From NCBI RefSeq assembly GCF_020866905.1, contig NZ_JAIVCC010000005.1, positions 896,301 through 960,300 of the forward strand: a DNA stretch of 64,000 bases. The letters run 5' to 3'. The notes under the pieces were generated by a model. It ran no database searches, was not told the DNA's origin, and saw only the letters and a list, made by a program, of their open reading frames with translations. The position numbers were made by a program, and so were the translations under genes. Shown here one piece after another: positions 25,516 to 34,424 of the stretch (its first letter is position 1; each line of letters begins with the position of its first letter). Origin of the DNA: Salinimicrobium sediminilitoris. Lineage in GTDB: Bacteria > Bacteroidota > Bacteroidia > Flavobacteriales > Flavobacteriaceae.

Positions 25516-26571
25516 ATGGGAATGAAATTATCGCACTTCAGCTTTGATCTGCCACCAGAACTTTTGGCCGAATATCCTTCAGAAAACAGGGATGAGGCAC
25601 GTTTAATGGTTTTGAATAGAAAAGATCAAACTATTGAGCACAAACAATTCAAGGATCTTATCGATTATTTTGAACCAAATGACGTGATGGTATTGAACAA
25701 TACTAAGGTTTTTCCTGCGCGTTTATTTGGTAATAAAGAAAAGACCGGTGCTCGTATTGAAGTGTTCCTTTTGAGGGAATTAAACGCCGAAACCCGTTTG
25801 TGGGATGTGCTTGTAGATCCAGCCAGAAAGATTAGGATAGGGAATAAATTATATTTTGGAGAGGATGAAAGCCTTGTGGCCGAAGTCATTGACAATACTA
25901 CCTCCCGCGGGAGAACACTTCGTTTCCTGTATGACGGTTCTTATGAAGAATTCCGTGATAAACTGACAGAGCTGGGTGAAACTCCGCTGCCAAAATACAT
26001 CAAGAGAGAGGTACAGCCTGAAGATAAGGAGCGTTACCAAACGATCTATGCAAAATCTGAAGGGGCTGTAGCGGCACCAACTGCCGGACTTCACTTCTCA
26101 AAGCACCTTTTAAAGAGGTTAGAGATAAAGGGAATTGATTTTGCCGAGGTGACACTACACGTTGGATTGGGGACTTTTAGCCCTGTTGAGGTAGAAGATC
26201 TTTCAAAACATAAAATGGACAGCGAGGAAGCTTTTATTGAAAAACCGGCTGTAGATACTATTAATAAAGCTATTAGCGAAAAACGTAAAGTTTGTGCAGT
26301 AGGAACTACTGTGATGCGTTCCCTGGAAAGCTCTGTTTCTTCGAACAGAACTCTAAATGAATTTGGTGGATGGACCAATAAATTTATCTTCCCTCCTTAC
26401 GATTTTAGTATAGCGAACTGTATGATCACCAACTTCCATACCCCAAAATCGACTTTATTGATGATGGTTTCTGCCTTTGCAGGTCATGACTTCATGAAAA
26501 AGGCATATGCTGAAGCGGTGAAAGAAAAATATAAATTCTACACCTACGGGGATGCAATGCTTATTCTTTAA
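25516..26571 (+). CDS. queA: S-adenosylmethionine:tRNA ribosyltransferase-isomerase
   Basis: The 351-residue enzyme transfers and isomerises the ribosyl part of SAM to make epoxyqueuosine in tRNA. Characteristic stretches are [25 protein letters not shown], the [13 protein letters not shown] motif, [13 protein letters not shown] and the C-terminal [18 protein letters not shown]. The length is standard. It has its own promoter and a strong terminator, so it is monocistronic. SAM comes from MetK encoded in the same window. Confidence 0.97.
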   Translation: MGMKLSHFSFDLPPELLAEYPSENRDEARLMVLNRKDQTIEHKQFKDLIDYFEPNDVMVLNNTKVFPARLFGNKEKTGARIEVFLLRELNAETRLWDVLVDPARKIRIGNKLYFGEDESLVAEVIDNTTSRGRTLRFLYDGSYEEFRDKLTELGETPLPKYIKREVQPEDKERYQTIYAKSEGAVAAPTAGLHFSKHLLKRLEIKGIDFAEVTLHVGLGTFSPVEVEDLSKHKMDSEEAFIEKPAVDTINKAISEKRKVCAVGTTVMRSLESSVSSNRTLNEFGGWTNKFIFPPYDFSIANCMITNFHTPKSTLLMMVSAFAGHDFMKKAYAEAVKEKYKFYTYGDAMLIL

Positions 26572-26605
26572 GTAGGTAGTTCTCAGTTTACAGTAGGCAG
26601 TTTAA
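26571..26605. repeat. Heptad array, five units starting AGT
   Basis: Five consecutive 7-bp units begin AGT (first AGTAGGT, fourth AGTAGGC). They start in the queA stop codon and run to the terminator. Confidence 0.8.
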
Positions 26606-26610
26606 ATAAA

Positions 26611-26653
26611 ACAAAACCTCACAGGTCTTTGAGACCTGTGAGGTTTTGTTTTA
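26611..26653 (+). terminator. Terminator after queA
   Basis: A perfect 18-bp stem (ACAAAACCTCACAGGTCT and its complement) with a 3-nt loop is followed by a T-rich tail. It also resembles an intergenic palindromic repeat. Confidence 0.8.
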
Positions 26654-26779
26654 CATCTTGATGAAGTAGTATCTACGGATTTTCATTTCTTTTCATAATT
26701 CAGATCTGTGATTATTTGTGCGATCAGCGGGAAACTTGCAACCCTGCAACCTGTAACCAAAAATTGGCTAACTTATTGA

Positions 26780-26804
26780 TCCTCAAAAATGACATTTTAG
26801 AGGA
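26780..26804. repeat. Inverted repeat around AAAATGACATTTT
   Basis: The exact core is at 26786-26798. The outer arms TCCTC and GAGGA pair perfectly around one A-A mismatch. The outer arms differ from the 5.9 and 10.2 kb copies, yet complementarity is kept. Confidence 0.8.
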
Positions 26805-26841
26805 GTATTAGAAATCACAATAACTTTAGTATTTTTGCAGC

Positions 26842-27897
26842 GTGAAAAACGGAAAGAAAGACATACGAGCATTGACCAAAGAACAACTTCAGCAATTCTT
26901 TGTTTCTCAGGGAGATAAATCCTTCCGCGGAACTCAGGTTTATGAGTGGCTGTGGGGTAAAGGTGCTCATTCTTTTGAAGATATGACCAATATCTCAAAG
27001 GACACGCGTCAAATGCTGAAGGATAATTTTGTGATCAATCACATTCGGGTGGACCAGATGCAGCGGAGTAGTGACGGGACCATCAAAAATGCAGTAAAAT
27101 TACACGATGATCTTACCGTGGAATCTGTTTTAATTCCCACCAAAACACGTACTACCGCTTGTGTTTCCTCCCAGGTAGGCTGCAGCCTTGACTGTAAGTT
27201 CTGCGCGACTGCAAAGCTGAAGCGAATGCGAAACCTCAATCCCGATGAGATTTACGATCAGGTAGTAGCCATTGATAATGAGAGCCGGTTGTACTTTGAT
27301 AAGCCGTTATCCAACATTGTTTTTATGGGAATGGGGGAGCCGCTTATGAATTACAATAATGTTCTTAAGGCTATAGAAATGATTACTTCTCCCGAAGGTT
27401 TAGGGATGTCACCAAAACGTATTACCGTTTCCACTTCTGGGGTACCAAAAATGATCAAAAAAATGGCCGATGAGGAGGTGAAGTTTAAGCTTGCTGTTTC
27501 CCTGCATTCAGCCATTGATGAGGTGCGGACTTCCATTATGCCATTCAATGCAACCTTTCCTCTTAAAGACCTAAGGGAATCACTGGAATACTGGTATGCA
27601 AAGACGGGAAGCCGTATCACCTATGAATATGTGGTGTGGAAAGGGATCAATGACAGTAAAAAGGATGTAGATGCGTTGGTGAGATTTTGTAAGTATGTTC
27701 CCTGTAAGGTGAACCTTATTGAATATAATCCAATTGGCGACGATCTTTTCATGCAGGCACCCGAAGAAACTACGAATATGTACGTGAGGGAGCTGGAGCG
27801 CAACCACATCACCTGTACCGTTCGCCGGTCCCGCGGGAAGGACATAGATGCAGCCTGTGGACAGCTTGCAAACAAATCCAAGGAAGTTACCGTATAG
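26842..27897 (+). CDS. rlmN: 23S rRNA (adenine2503-C2)-methyltransferase
   Basis: The 351-residue radical SAM enzyme methylates A2503 of 23S rRNA and A37 of some tRNAs. The CX3CX2C cluster is Cys114, Cys118 and Cys121 (QVGCSLDCKFCATAKL). The GMGEPLMNYNNV segment and the C-terminal RGKDIDAACGQL segment carrying the methyl-carrier Cys are present. The start is GTG at 26842, with a TATTTTTG -7 box at 26830-26837 just before it, so the leader must be very short or absent. Confidence 0.97.
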   Translation: MKNGKKDIRALTKEQLQQFFVSQGDKSFRGTQVYEWLWGKGAHSFEDMTNISKDTRQMLKDNFVINHIRVDQMQRSSDGTIKNAVKLHDDLTVESVLIPTKTRTTACVSSQVGCSLDCKFCATAKLKRMRNLNPDEIYDQVVAIDNESRLYFDKPLSNIVFMGMGEPLMNYNNVLKAIEMITSPEGLGMSPKRITVSTSGVPKMIKKMADEEVKFKLAVSLHSAIDEVRTSIMPFNATFPLKDLRESLEYWYAKTGSRITYEYVVWKGINDSKKDVDALVRFCKYVPCKVNLIEYNPIGDDLFMQAPEETTNMYVRELERNHITCTVRRSRGKDIDAACGQLANKSKEVTV

Positions 27898-27962
27898 ACT
27901 GTCAAAAAGGTCATTTTTTGAAGGGTTGAAAATTTAATCTTTTAACTATCTTAGCAGCCCTT

Positions 27963-28940
27963 ATGAAGGTAATTTCCAAAATAAAGCTGCCGGTAGAAAA
28001 GGAGATGGAACTTTTTGAAAAAAAGTTCACTCAGTCGATGTCTTCGAAGGTTGCTCTTTTAAACAGAATCACCCACTTTATTGTAAACCGGAAGGGTAAG
28101 CAAATGCGGCCTATGTTCGTTTTTCTTGTTGCAAAAATGGTTGCAGACGGGAAGGTAAATGAACGTACCTACAGGGGAGCTTCTGTCATCGAACTCATAC
28201 ACACCGCTACTCTTGTTCACGATGATGTGGTGGACGATTCCAACCGTCGCCGTGGATTCTTTTCTATTAACGCCCTTTGGAAAAACAAGATCGCCGTTCT
28301 TGTTGGGGATTACCTGCTTTCAAAAGGACTTTTGCTTTCCATTGATAATAACGATTTTGATTTACTGAAAATAATTTCAGTTGCTGTACGGGAAATGAGT
28401 GAGGGCGAACTATTGCAGATCGAAAAAGCCCGTCGCCTGGATATTACCGAAGATATTTACTACGAGATCATTCGGCAAAAAACAGCTACGCTAATTGCTG
28501 CCTGTTGCAGCCTTGGAGCAGCATCTGTGCAACCAGATTCTTCTGAAGTGGAGAAAATGCGCCATTTTGGAGAACTTATAGGAATGGCCTTCCAGATCAA
28601 GGATGATCTTTTTGATTACGGTAACGAACGCATTGGAAAACCTACCGGGATTGATATTAAAGAACAGAAAATGACCCTCCCGCTTATTCATGTGCTTAAC
28701 AAGGTTTCTCCTAAAGAGAAGGCGTGGGTGATAAACTCTGTAAAAAATCACAATAAAGACGGCAAACGGGTAAAGGAAGTCATCGAATTTGTAAAGAACA
28801 ATGGAGGGTTGGACTATGCCGTTGCCAGAATGAAATCCTTTCAACAAGAGGCGCTGGCTTTACTTGAAGAATATCCCGATTCTCCCTATAAAGATTCTCT
28901 CATCCTAATGGTCAATTACGTTATTGAACGTAAGAAGTAA
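27963..28940 (+). CDS. Trans-polyprenyl diphosphate synthase
   Basis: The 325-residue prenyltransferase has the first Asp-rich motif at 87-92 (HDDVVDDSN) and the second at 214-218 (IKDDLFDYG), which bind Mg-diphosphate. The small residues before the first motif and the overall length fit a long-chain synthase (octaprenyl/hexaprenyl type) making the menaquinone side chain. Chain length is not decidable from sequence alone. A weak promoter is visible (TTG 27926-27928 and TATCTTAG 27947-27954). The gene is monocistronic. Confidence 0.9.
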   Translation: MKVISKIKLPVEKEMELFEKKFTQSMSSKVALLNRITHFIVNRKGKQMRPMFVFLVAKMVADGKVNERTYRGASVIELIHTATLVHDDVVDDSNRRRGFFSINALWKNKIAVLVGDYLLSKGLLLSIDNNDFDLLKIISVAVREMSEGELLQIEKARRLDITEDIYYEIIRQKTATLIAACCSLGAASVQPDSSEVEKMRHFGELIGMAFQIKDDLFDYGNERIGKPTGIDIKEQKMTLPLIHVLNKVSPKEKAWVINSVKNHNKDGKRVKEVIEFVKNNGGLDYAVARMKSFQQEALALLEEYPDSPYKDSLILMVNYVIERKK

Positions 28941-29103
28941 TTCCGCCATTGTGCGATTTTCCTTTCTATTGATTTAGAGAAAAATTTTTCTCCTGTGCCT
29001 ACTTATAATTGCACGTGAAAAACATGCCTTTAAAAAAAATGTTCTTTTTAGAAGAAGAAAGCTGACTTCTCCGGAAAATTTTTAGAAAAAATCTCACCCT
29101 CAG

Positions 29104-29131
29104 GCAACCTTTTGTAACTTTCACTCGTCTA
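29104..29131 (+). promoter_or_regulatory. ECF-type promoter before the sigma factor gene
   Basis: GCAACC at 29104-29109 and CGTCTA at 29126-29131 are separated by 16 nt. This matches the AACC/CGTC pattern of ECF sigma factor targets rather than the housekeeping TAnnTTTG, and suggests autoregulation by the sigma factor encoded 34 bp downstream. Confidence 0.6.
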
Positions 29132-29164
29132 TGTTAATAGAAGGCCTTTTGAAAAGCTAAGCAG

Positions 29165-29734
29165 GTGAAAGTAATTCAACTCTTTAAAAATGATTCTCTT
29201 TTGATAAAACGTGCAGCCGCCGGTAACCGGCAGGCACAGCGTAAGATCTATGAGAAACATTCGGGGAAAATGCTCAGCGTTTGTCGGCAGTATGTGAAGG
29301 ATCTTCAGCATGCCGAAGAAGTAATGCTTAACGGATTTTTTAAGGTATTTACCCACCTGGAAGATTTTCGGGATGAAGGCAGCTTTGAAGGCTGGATGCG
29401 CAGGATCATGATAAGGGAGGCGATCTCTTTTCTCCGGAAAGATAAGCGTTCATTATTTGCTGAAGATGAGGTGCCGGAAAATAGTGATTTCTCTTACACC
29501 TTTACTGAAGACTTCAATGCGGCACACATACAGGAGATGATCGATAGCTTGCCCGAAGGTTATAAAATGGTGTTTTTGATGTATGCTGTGGAAGGTTATA
29601 AGCACTCAGAAATTGCAAAAATGCTGAACATTACTGAAGGAACTTCTAAATCACAGCTTTTTAAAGCCCGAAAGATGCTGCAGGAAAAGCTGAAACAGGA
29701 AAACATGACAGAATATGGGATCGGAAAAATTTGA
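29165..29734 (+). CDS. ECF-family RNA polymerase sigma factor
   Basis: The 189-residue protein contains region 2 (RQAQRKIYEKHSGKMLSVCRQYVKD through GWMRRIMIREAISFLRK) and region 4 (IDSLPEGYKMVFLMYAVEGYKHSEIAKMLNITEGTSKSQLFKARKML). It lacks region 3, as ECF factors do. The start is GTG. It overlaps the next gene by 20 bp, which suggests translational coupling to its presumed regulator. The trio with a membrane protein and an outer-membrane protein suggests an envelope-stress circuit. Confidence 0.93.
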   Translation: MKVIQLFKNDSLLIKRAAAGNRQAQRKIYEKHSGKMLSVCRQYVKDLQHAEEVMLNGFFKVFTHLEDFRDEGSFEGWMRRIMIREAISFLRKDKRSLFAEDEVPENSDFSYTFTEDFNAAHIQEMIDSLPEGYKMVFLMYAVEGYKHSEIAKMLNITEGTSKSQLFKARKMLQEKLKQENMTEYGIGKI

Positions 29735-30440
29735 AAATAAGATAAAAACCTTGCTTGAAGAGAGGGAAATAGAGCCTTCTTCTCAAAGCTGGGGTCGTCT
29801 TGAGCAGCGGCTGGAGAAAAAGAAGAAGCTGAGAAAACCTTACCTGTTATGGATCAGTTCCGCAGCAGCCGTAGCCGTGATCTTCTTTACCCTGGGCACG
29901 TATTTCAATGCTCCAGTAGCTTCGGAAGGGTCGCAGGTGGTGGAGCAAACTTCAGAAGAGCCGTTTCTAGAGGGAAAAACACAGGAGCCTGAGGTAATTC
30001 AGCTGGCTACTTCAGAAGGTAAAGAGGAGCAAAAGGATCCTGAAACTGAGAAAAAATCTTCAGCTAAAAAACCTTCCAAAAATGTCATATTTGAGCCCCC
30101 TGTTGGAGATGCTTCCGAAGAAGAAAGCCTGCTAGCTTCAGAAATTTCTTCAGAAGCAATTGAAGTTGTAAAACCTGAAAATGAATTGCTGCTGGCTGAA
30201 AATAAAGAGATAATATCTGAACCTCAAATACCTTCCGAAGTAAGTGATACCGAAGTGGAAGCTCTTTTATTGCTGGCATCTGCCGAATTAAAATCTGATC
30301 CTGTCTTTACAGTGAATTCGGGGGATTTATTGCACCAGGTAGAATATGAACTGGATCAGTCGTTTAGGGAAAAAGTATTTGAGGTTGTAAAAGAAGGTCT
30401 TTCCAGGGCAAAAACTGCAGTCGCAAACAGGGATTTTTAA
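29715..30440 (+). CDS. Single-span membrane protein, putative anti-sigma factor
   Basis: The 241-residue protein has a short cytoplasmic N-terminus rich in charged residues, one membrane segment at about 44-62 (YLLWISSAAAVAVIFFTLG) and a periplasmic tail. The tail is dominated by Glu, Ser and Pro in loosely repeated acidic segments. The position right after, and overlapping, an ECF sigma gene and the N-in topology suggest an anti-sigma factor. No zinc-binding anti-sigma motif is present, so this remains inference. Confidence 0.6.
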   Translation: MGSEKFENKIKTLLEEREIEPSSQSWGRLEQRLEKKKKLRKPYLLWISSAAAVAVIFFTLGTYFNAPVASEGSQVVEQTSEEPFLEGKTQEPEVIQLATSEGKEEQKDPETEKKSSAKKPSKNVIFEPPVGDASEEESLLASEISSEAIEVVKPENELLLAENKEIISEPQIPSEVSDTEVEALLLLASAELKSDPVFTVNSGDLLHQVEYELDQSFREKVFEVVKEGLSRAKTAVANRDF

Positions 30441-30502
30441 TCAAATAATTCATCAATCAATCAACTAACGGGCTTTTTACAGAAGCCCAAAAAATTAAAA
30501 TC

Positions 30503-31525
30503 ATGAAAAATATTACATTTTTAATGCTCTTAACCCTTTGTTCCTTTGTTGTTAATCCTGCTGTGGCGCAGGAAAAAACAAATAGTGAAAAGATCGAACA
30601 GCTGGAAAAACAAAAAGAGCAGATCATCGCCGAGGAGAAGGAAGCTCTAAAACTGGAGGTAGAAGCTATTAACAGGCGTGCCCAGGCCAAGGAAATCGAC
30701 TGGGAAGAGGCAGAAAAAATGAAGGGTGAGGCGGCAAGGAAACACGCCATGAATATCCAGAACAGGGTAGCAATAATTGATAACCAGATCGCCCTGCTCA
30801 CCCGGGAAGAGGGAGCCGAGGAATTTGAGTGGGAAGATGAGGAGGAGGAAGATGATGATGATCACTGGTACAACAAAAGCAAGTACAGCCGGACCTCTAC
30901 TCACCTTGTACTAGCCGTGGGATTCAATAATGCACTTACCGAAGACCAGTCTATCAATGATTCTGACTTTAAAGTAGGGGGCAGCCGGTTTTTCGAACTT
31001 GGAATTGCGTGGAGGACCCGCGTTTTTGAACAAAGTAACTTTATGCGTCTACGGTATGGGTTCTCATTTCAGTTCAATGGTTTGAAACCTACAGATAATC
31101 GTTTCTTTGTAGAAGATGGGGACCTCACTATGCTGGAGGAATATCCCCTTGACCTGGACAAGTCGAAATTCAGGATGGATAATCTTGTATTTCCTGTTCA
31201 TTTTGAGTTTGGTCCTTCTAAAAAAGTCGAAACTCCGCGCAGTGTTTGGTTTTCAACGCATAACAAACTTAAGATCGGTCTTGGGGGCTACGCTGGTGTA
31301 AACCTGGGGGAACGTCAAAAATTGAAATATGAAGAGGATGGAGAAAAGGTGAAGGAAAAGCTCAAGGGGGATTATAATACAAACGACTTTATTTATGGGC
31401 TGAGTGGTTATCTTGGTTGGGGAGATGCCTCCATTTATGTGAAGTACGATCTCAATCCTATTTTTAAAGATCCAAACCCCGAGATGCGAAACATTTCCAT
31501 AGGTCTGCGATTTGATGCGAATTAA
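30503..31525 (+). CDS. Outer-membrane beta-barrel protein with coiled-coil head
   Basis: The 340-residue protein has a signal peptide (MKNITFLMLLTLCSFVVNPAVAQ). A strongly charged alpha-helical coiled coil spans about 24-95, followed by a very acidic linker (EEDDDDHW) and a C-terminal barrel with strands such as THLVLAVGFNNAL and SIYVKYDLNPIF. It probably sits in the outer membrane with the helical part in the periplasm. It ends the sigma-factor operon and is a natural candidate for the regulon's sensor or target. I do not recognise a named family. Confidence 0.65.
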   Translation: MKNITFLMLLTLCSFVVNPAVAQEKTNSEKIEQLEKQKEQIIAEEKEALKLEVEAINRRAQAKEIDWEEAEKMKGEAARKHAMNIQNRVAIIDNQIALLTREEGAEEFEWEDEEEEDDDDHWYNKSKYSRTSTHLVLAVGFNNALTEDQSINDSDFKVGGSRFFELGIAWRTRVFEQSNFMRLRYGFSFQFNGLKPTDNRFFVEDGDLTMLEEYPLDLDKSKFRMDNLVFPVHFEFGPSKKVETPRSVWFSTHNKLKIGLGGYAGVNLGERQKLKYEEDGEKVKEKLKGDYNTNDFIYGLSGYLGWGDASIYVKYDLNPIFKDPNPEMRNISIGLRFDAN

Positions 31526-31635
31526 GAATTAGCCTTAAACAATGAGTACTGAAGAAAAGGGCGCCTGCGGGGGTCCTTTTTTGTGGTGATTTTGTAGCAT
31601 GTTTTTTGCTATATTAGAAAAGGAAATAATCAATC

Positions 31636-31845
31636 ATGGAAACCCTTATAATAAATACCAAGAATTCGGGGAATGCCGAACGTATTCTGGAACTAGTGAA
31701 AAAACTTGGGGAAGAAGGAAAAATTCTTTCTAAAGAAGAGCAGGAGGATTTTCTTTTAGGAAAGATTATGGAGGCCGAAAACACCGGGAAAGATGTAGGT
31801 AAAGAGGCAATTTTGAAGGAATTAACAACTATTTGTTATGAATAA
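31636..31845 (+). CDS. Putative antitoxin-like small protein, unknown
   Basis: The 69-residue protein begins METLIINTKNSGNAERILELVKKL, a beta strand plus amphipathic helix as in many small antitoxins, and ends in an acidic tail. It overlaps the next small gene by 8 bp. I do not recognise the family firmly. It may be an additional antitoxin, or the remnant of a second module next to a complete pair. Confidence 0.55.
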   Translation: METLIINTKNSGNAERILELVKKLGEEGKILSKEEQEDFLLGKIMEAENTGKDVGKEAILKELTTICYE

Positions 31846-32071
31846 GCTGGAAATTAGAGAGAAATTAATTGCAGAAATAAAGCAAGTGGAGAACCTGCAT
31901 TTACTTAAAGTGCTGTATGATATTCTTTCGGCAGAGACGGGAGAGAAATTCTACAATTTAAATAGGGACCAGATTTCGGCTATAGAAGAGGCAAAACAGC
32001 AATATAAGGAAGGAGAGTTTTTCACTAATGAAGAAGTAGACCGGGAAACAGAAGAATGGCTAAAGCAGTAG
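31838..32071 (+). CDS. Antitoxin of a ParE/RelE-type module
   Basis: The 77-residue acidic protein ends with FTNEEVDRETEEWLKQ, resembling the C-terminal part of small addiction-module antitoxins that pair with RelE/ParE toxins. It overlaps both neighbours (8 bp upstream, 16 bp downstream), so translation of the three genes is probably coupled. Antitoxins of this kind normally bind the toxin and repress their own promoter. Confidence 0.65.
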   Translation: MNKLEIREKLIAEIKQVENLHLLKVLYDILSAETGEKFYNLNRDQISAIEEAKQQYKEGEFFTNEEVDRETEEWLKQ

Positions 32072-32313
32072 TTTGGTCGTTGCGGGCCAAAACTGACAGG
32101 AGGAATATTCTGGAGTATTGGCATAAGAGAAATAAATCTAAGCTTTACAGTAGAAAGCTCTTCAGATTATTTCAAGAAGCTGTGCAGCAGATAAGTGAGA
32201 ATTCAGCCATTGGAAAACCGACTTCTCTATTGGAGGTAAGGTCTTATGTTGTTAAAGATTACCTGATATTCTACGAAAATTTTAAAGATCATATTCTCAT
32301 CCTCACGGTCTGA
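32056..32313 (+). CDS. ParE/RelE-superfamily toxin
   Basis: The 85-residue basic protein has the RelE/ParE fold pattern: the AKAVVWSLRAKTDRRNILEYW start, a helix pair, SENSAIGKPTSLLEVRSYVVKDYLIFYEN and the C-terminal strand DHILILTV. It is short by about ten residues compared with common ParE proteins but looks complete. Whether it blocks gyrase or the ribosome is unknown. A terminator follows. Confidence 0.8.
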   Translation: MAKAVVWSLRAKTDRRNILEYWHKRNKSKLYSRKLFRLFQEAVQQISENSAIGKPTSLLEVRSYVVKDYLIFYENFKDHILILTV

Positions 32314-32390
32314 GATAGCCGTCAAGATCCAACAAAGTTGAATTTGTGAGTCAAAAAATGACTGAGGGTACTTCTCAGAGAAACTTTACC

Positions 32391-32425
32391 GAAAGGGATT
32401 CCCAGCGGGTAATCCCTTTTCTGTT
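32391..32425 (+). terminator. Terminator after the toxin-antitoxin genes
   Basis: GAAAGGGATTCCC and GGGTAATCCCTTTTC form a bulged stem followed by a T-rich stretch. Confidence 0.65.
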
Positions 32426-32471
32426 TTATAGTTATTAACGTACATTTGAGCAAAATTTCCGCAGTAGAAAA

Positions 32472-34424
32472 ATGATCTCGAAATCTACCATAGACCGTGT
32501 TTTTGAAGCTTCCCGCGTTGAGGAGGTGCTTGGCGATTTTGTAAATCTGAAGAAATCGGGTAGCAATTACAAAGGCCTTAGCCCGTTTAGCGATGAACGT
32601 ACTCCAAGTTTCATGGTTTCTCCTGTGAAACAGATTTGGAAGGATTTTTCCAGCGGGAAAGGAGGAAATGTGGTGGCTTTTTTAATGGAGCATGAACATT
32701 TCACTTATCCCGAAGCTATCAAGTACCTGGCAAAGAAGTACAACATTGAAGTTGAAGAGACAGAGCAGAGCCAGGAGCAAAAGGAGCAGGCAGATGAGAG
32801 GGAGAGCATGTTCCTTGTTTCGGAATTTGCTGCAAAATACTTTCAGAACAACCTGCTAAAGACCGAGCTGGGAAAAGCCATTGGTCTTAGTTATTTCAGG
32901 GAGCGGGGTTTTACAGATGAGACCATCAAAAAATTCAATTTGGGTTACTGCCTGGATGACTGGAACGCCTTTACCAATGAAGCCCTTAAAAAGGGTTACA
33001 AGTTGGAATACCTGGAGAAAACCGGGCTGAGCATTGTAAAAGAAGATAAGCAGTTTGACAGGTTCAAAGGTCGGGTAATGTTTCCTATCCAATCCATGAG
33101 TGGTCGTGTGCTTGGCTTTGGTGGAAGGATACTTACCAACGATAAAAAAGCAGCAAAATACCTTAACAGCCCCGAAAGTGATATTTATCACAAGAGTAAG
33201 GTGCTTTACGGTATCTACCATGCAAAGCAGGCTATTGCCAAAGAAGATAATTGCTACCTGGTAGAAGGCTATACTGATGTGATCCAGTTTAACCAGGCCG
33301 GGATTGAGAATGTGGTTTCTTCTTCGGGTACGGCTTTAACTCCAGAGCAAATAAGGCTTATCAACAGGCTCACAAAAAATATTACGGTACTTTTCGATAG
33401 TGATGCTGCCGGCCAGCGTGCATCCATTCGTGGGATTGACCTTATCCTGGAGCAGGGGATGAACGTGAAAGTTTGTGCCTTTCCGGAAGGGGAGGACCCC
33501 GACAGTTTTGCCAAAAAGAATTCTGAAGAAGATATAAGGCTGTACCTGAAGGAAAATTCAAAGGACTTTATTAATTACAAAGCTTCCCTCTTGATGGAGG
33601 AAGCTAAGAATGATCCCGTCAAGAAGGCTTCCCTAATTCGGGATATGGTGAGCAGCATTTCAAAGATACCCGATAATATTCAGCAGGAAGTTTACGTGCA
33701 GGAAACCTCCCGCATCATGGATATTTCTGAAGAAGTATTATTTACCACCCTTGCCCAACTTGGAGGAAAGGCCCAGGGGAAACCGGCTGCCAAAAAGACC
33801 CAGCAGTTTGAAGTAGTAAGGGATGACCCTGCGCCGCGGGTGAAGGTTGACGAGTTGTATGTGCTGGAGCGAACCATTATTAGTCTTTTGCTGCACTACG
33901 GAATGATGGAGGAAGATTTTGAAGACCTGGTCGTTAAGGTAGACGATAAAGGTGAAATTACCCTCGAACCCGAAATGGTAACAGCGAAGGTTTATGAAAA
34001 GATCTTTCTCGATCTACAGGAAGATGAAGTTGCCTTTGCAAATGAGCATTTCCAGAAAATCTATCAACTGGTTATCCAAAAATATAACGAAGAAGAAGAA
34101 TTTTCCATAGACACTTTTATAAATGGATTACAGCCTGAAAATGCTTCGGAAGTAACAAGTATTTTAATGGATGAAGAGCAATATGTTCTACATGACTGGG
34201 AAAGGATGGAAATATTTGTAAAGGGGAAAAAGGCTGAAATTGGTCGCCTGGTAAATGAGACAATTCTCGCTTTGAGAAGATACCTTGTGAACCGAAAAAT
34301 TAATGAACTGAACCGGGAAATAAAAGAAGTTCCCCCCGAGGAGTCAATGGGAATCCTTCAGGACATTATGGATTATATTTCTCTAAAAAAGGTGCTGTCG
34401 GGCAAACTTAACCGGGTTATGTAG
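32472..34424 (+). CDS. dnaG: DNA primase lacking zinc ligands
   Basis: The 650-residue primase makes RNA primers at the replication fork. The TOPRIM core is intact (LVEGYTDVIQFNQAG, VLFDSDAAGQRASIRG), and a C-terminal helicase-interaction domain follows. The N-terminal CHC2 module aligns without gaps to the bacterial zinc finger, but the four ligand positions are Ser37, Ser40, Asp58 and Ser61 instead of Cys, His, Cys and Cys. The finger fold must therefore hold without zinc. A TACATTTG -7 box lies at 32441-32448. The 3' end overlaps the convergent response regulator by 8 bp. Confidence 0.96.
   Translation: MISKSTIDRVFEASRVEEVLGDFVNLKKSGSNYKGLSPFSDERTPSFMVSPVKQIWKDFSSGKGGNVVAFLMEHEHFTYPEAIKYLAKKYNIEVEETEQSQEQKEQADERESMFLVSEFAAKYFQNNLLKTELGKAIGLSYFRERGFTDETIKKFNLGYCLDDWNAFTNEALKKGYKLEYLEKTGLSIVKEDKQFDRFKGRVMFPIQSMSGRVLGFGGRILTNDKKAAKYLNSPESDIYHKSKVLYGIYHAKQAIAKEDNCYLVEGYTDVIQFNQAGIENVVSSSGTALTPEQIRLINRLTKNITVLFDSDAAGQRASIRGIDLILEQGMNVKVCAFPEGEDPDSFAKKNSEEDIRLYLKENSKDFINYKASLLMEEAKNDPVKKASLIRDMVSSISKIPDNIQQEVYVQETSRIMDISEEVLFTTLAQLGGKAQGKPAAKKTQQFEVVRDDPAPRVKVDELYVLERTIISLLLHYGMMEEDFEDLVVKVDDKGEITLEPEMVTAKVYEKIFLDLQEDEVAFANEHFQKIYQLVIQKYNEEEEFSIDTFINGLQPENASEVTSILMDEEQYVLHDWERMEIFVKGKKAEIGRLVNETILALRRYLVNRKINELNREIKEVPPEESMGILQDIMDYISLKKVLSGKLNRVM

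Noticed and set aside
27903..27918. Eighth copy of the AAAATGNCATTTT motif
   Set aside because: One core base differs (AAAAGG), so it was kept out of the exact count.
29034..29075. Thirteen-codon frame after a TATAATTG box upstream of the sigma gene
   Set aside because: No amino acid bias linked to the downstream genes and no terminator after it, so no case for a leader peptide.
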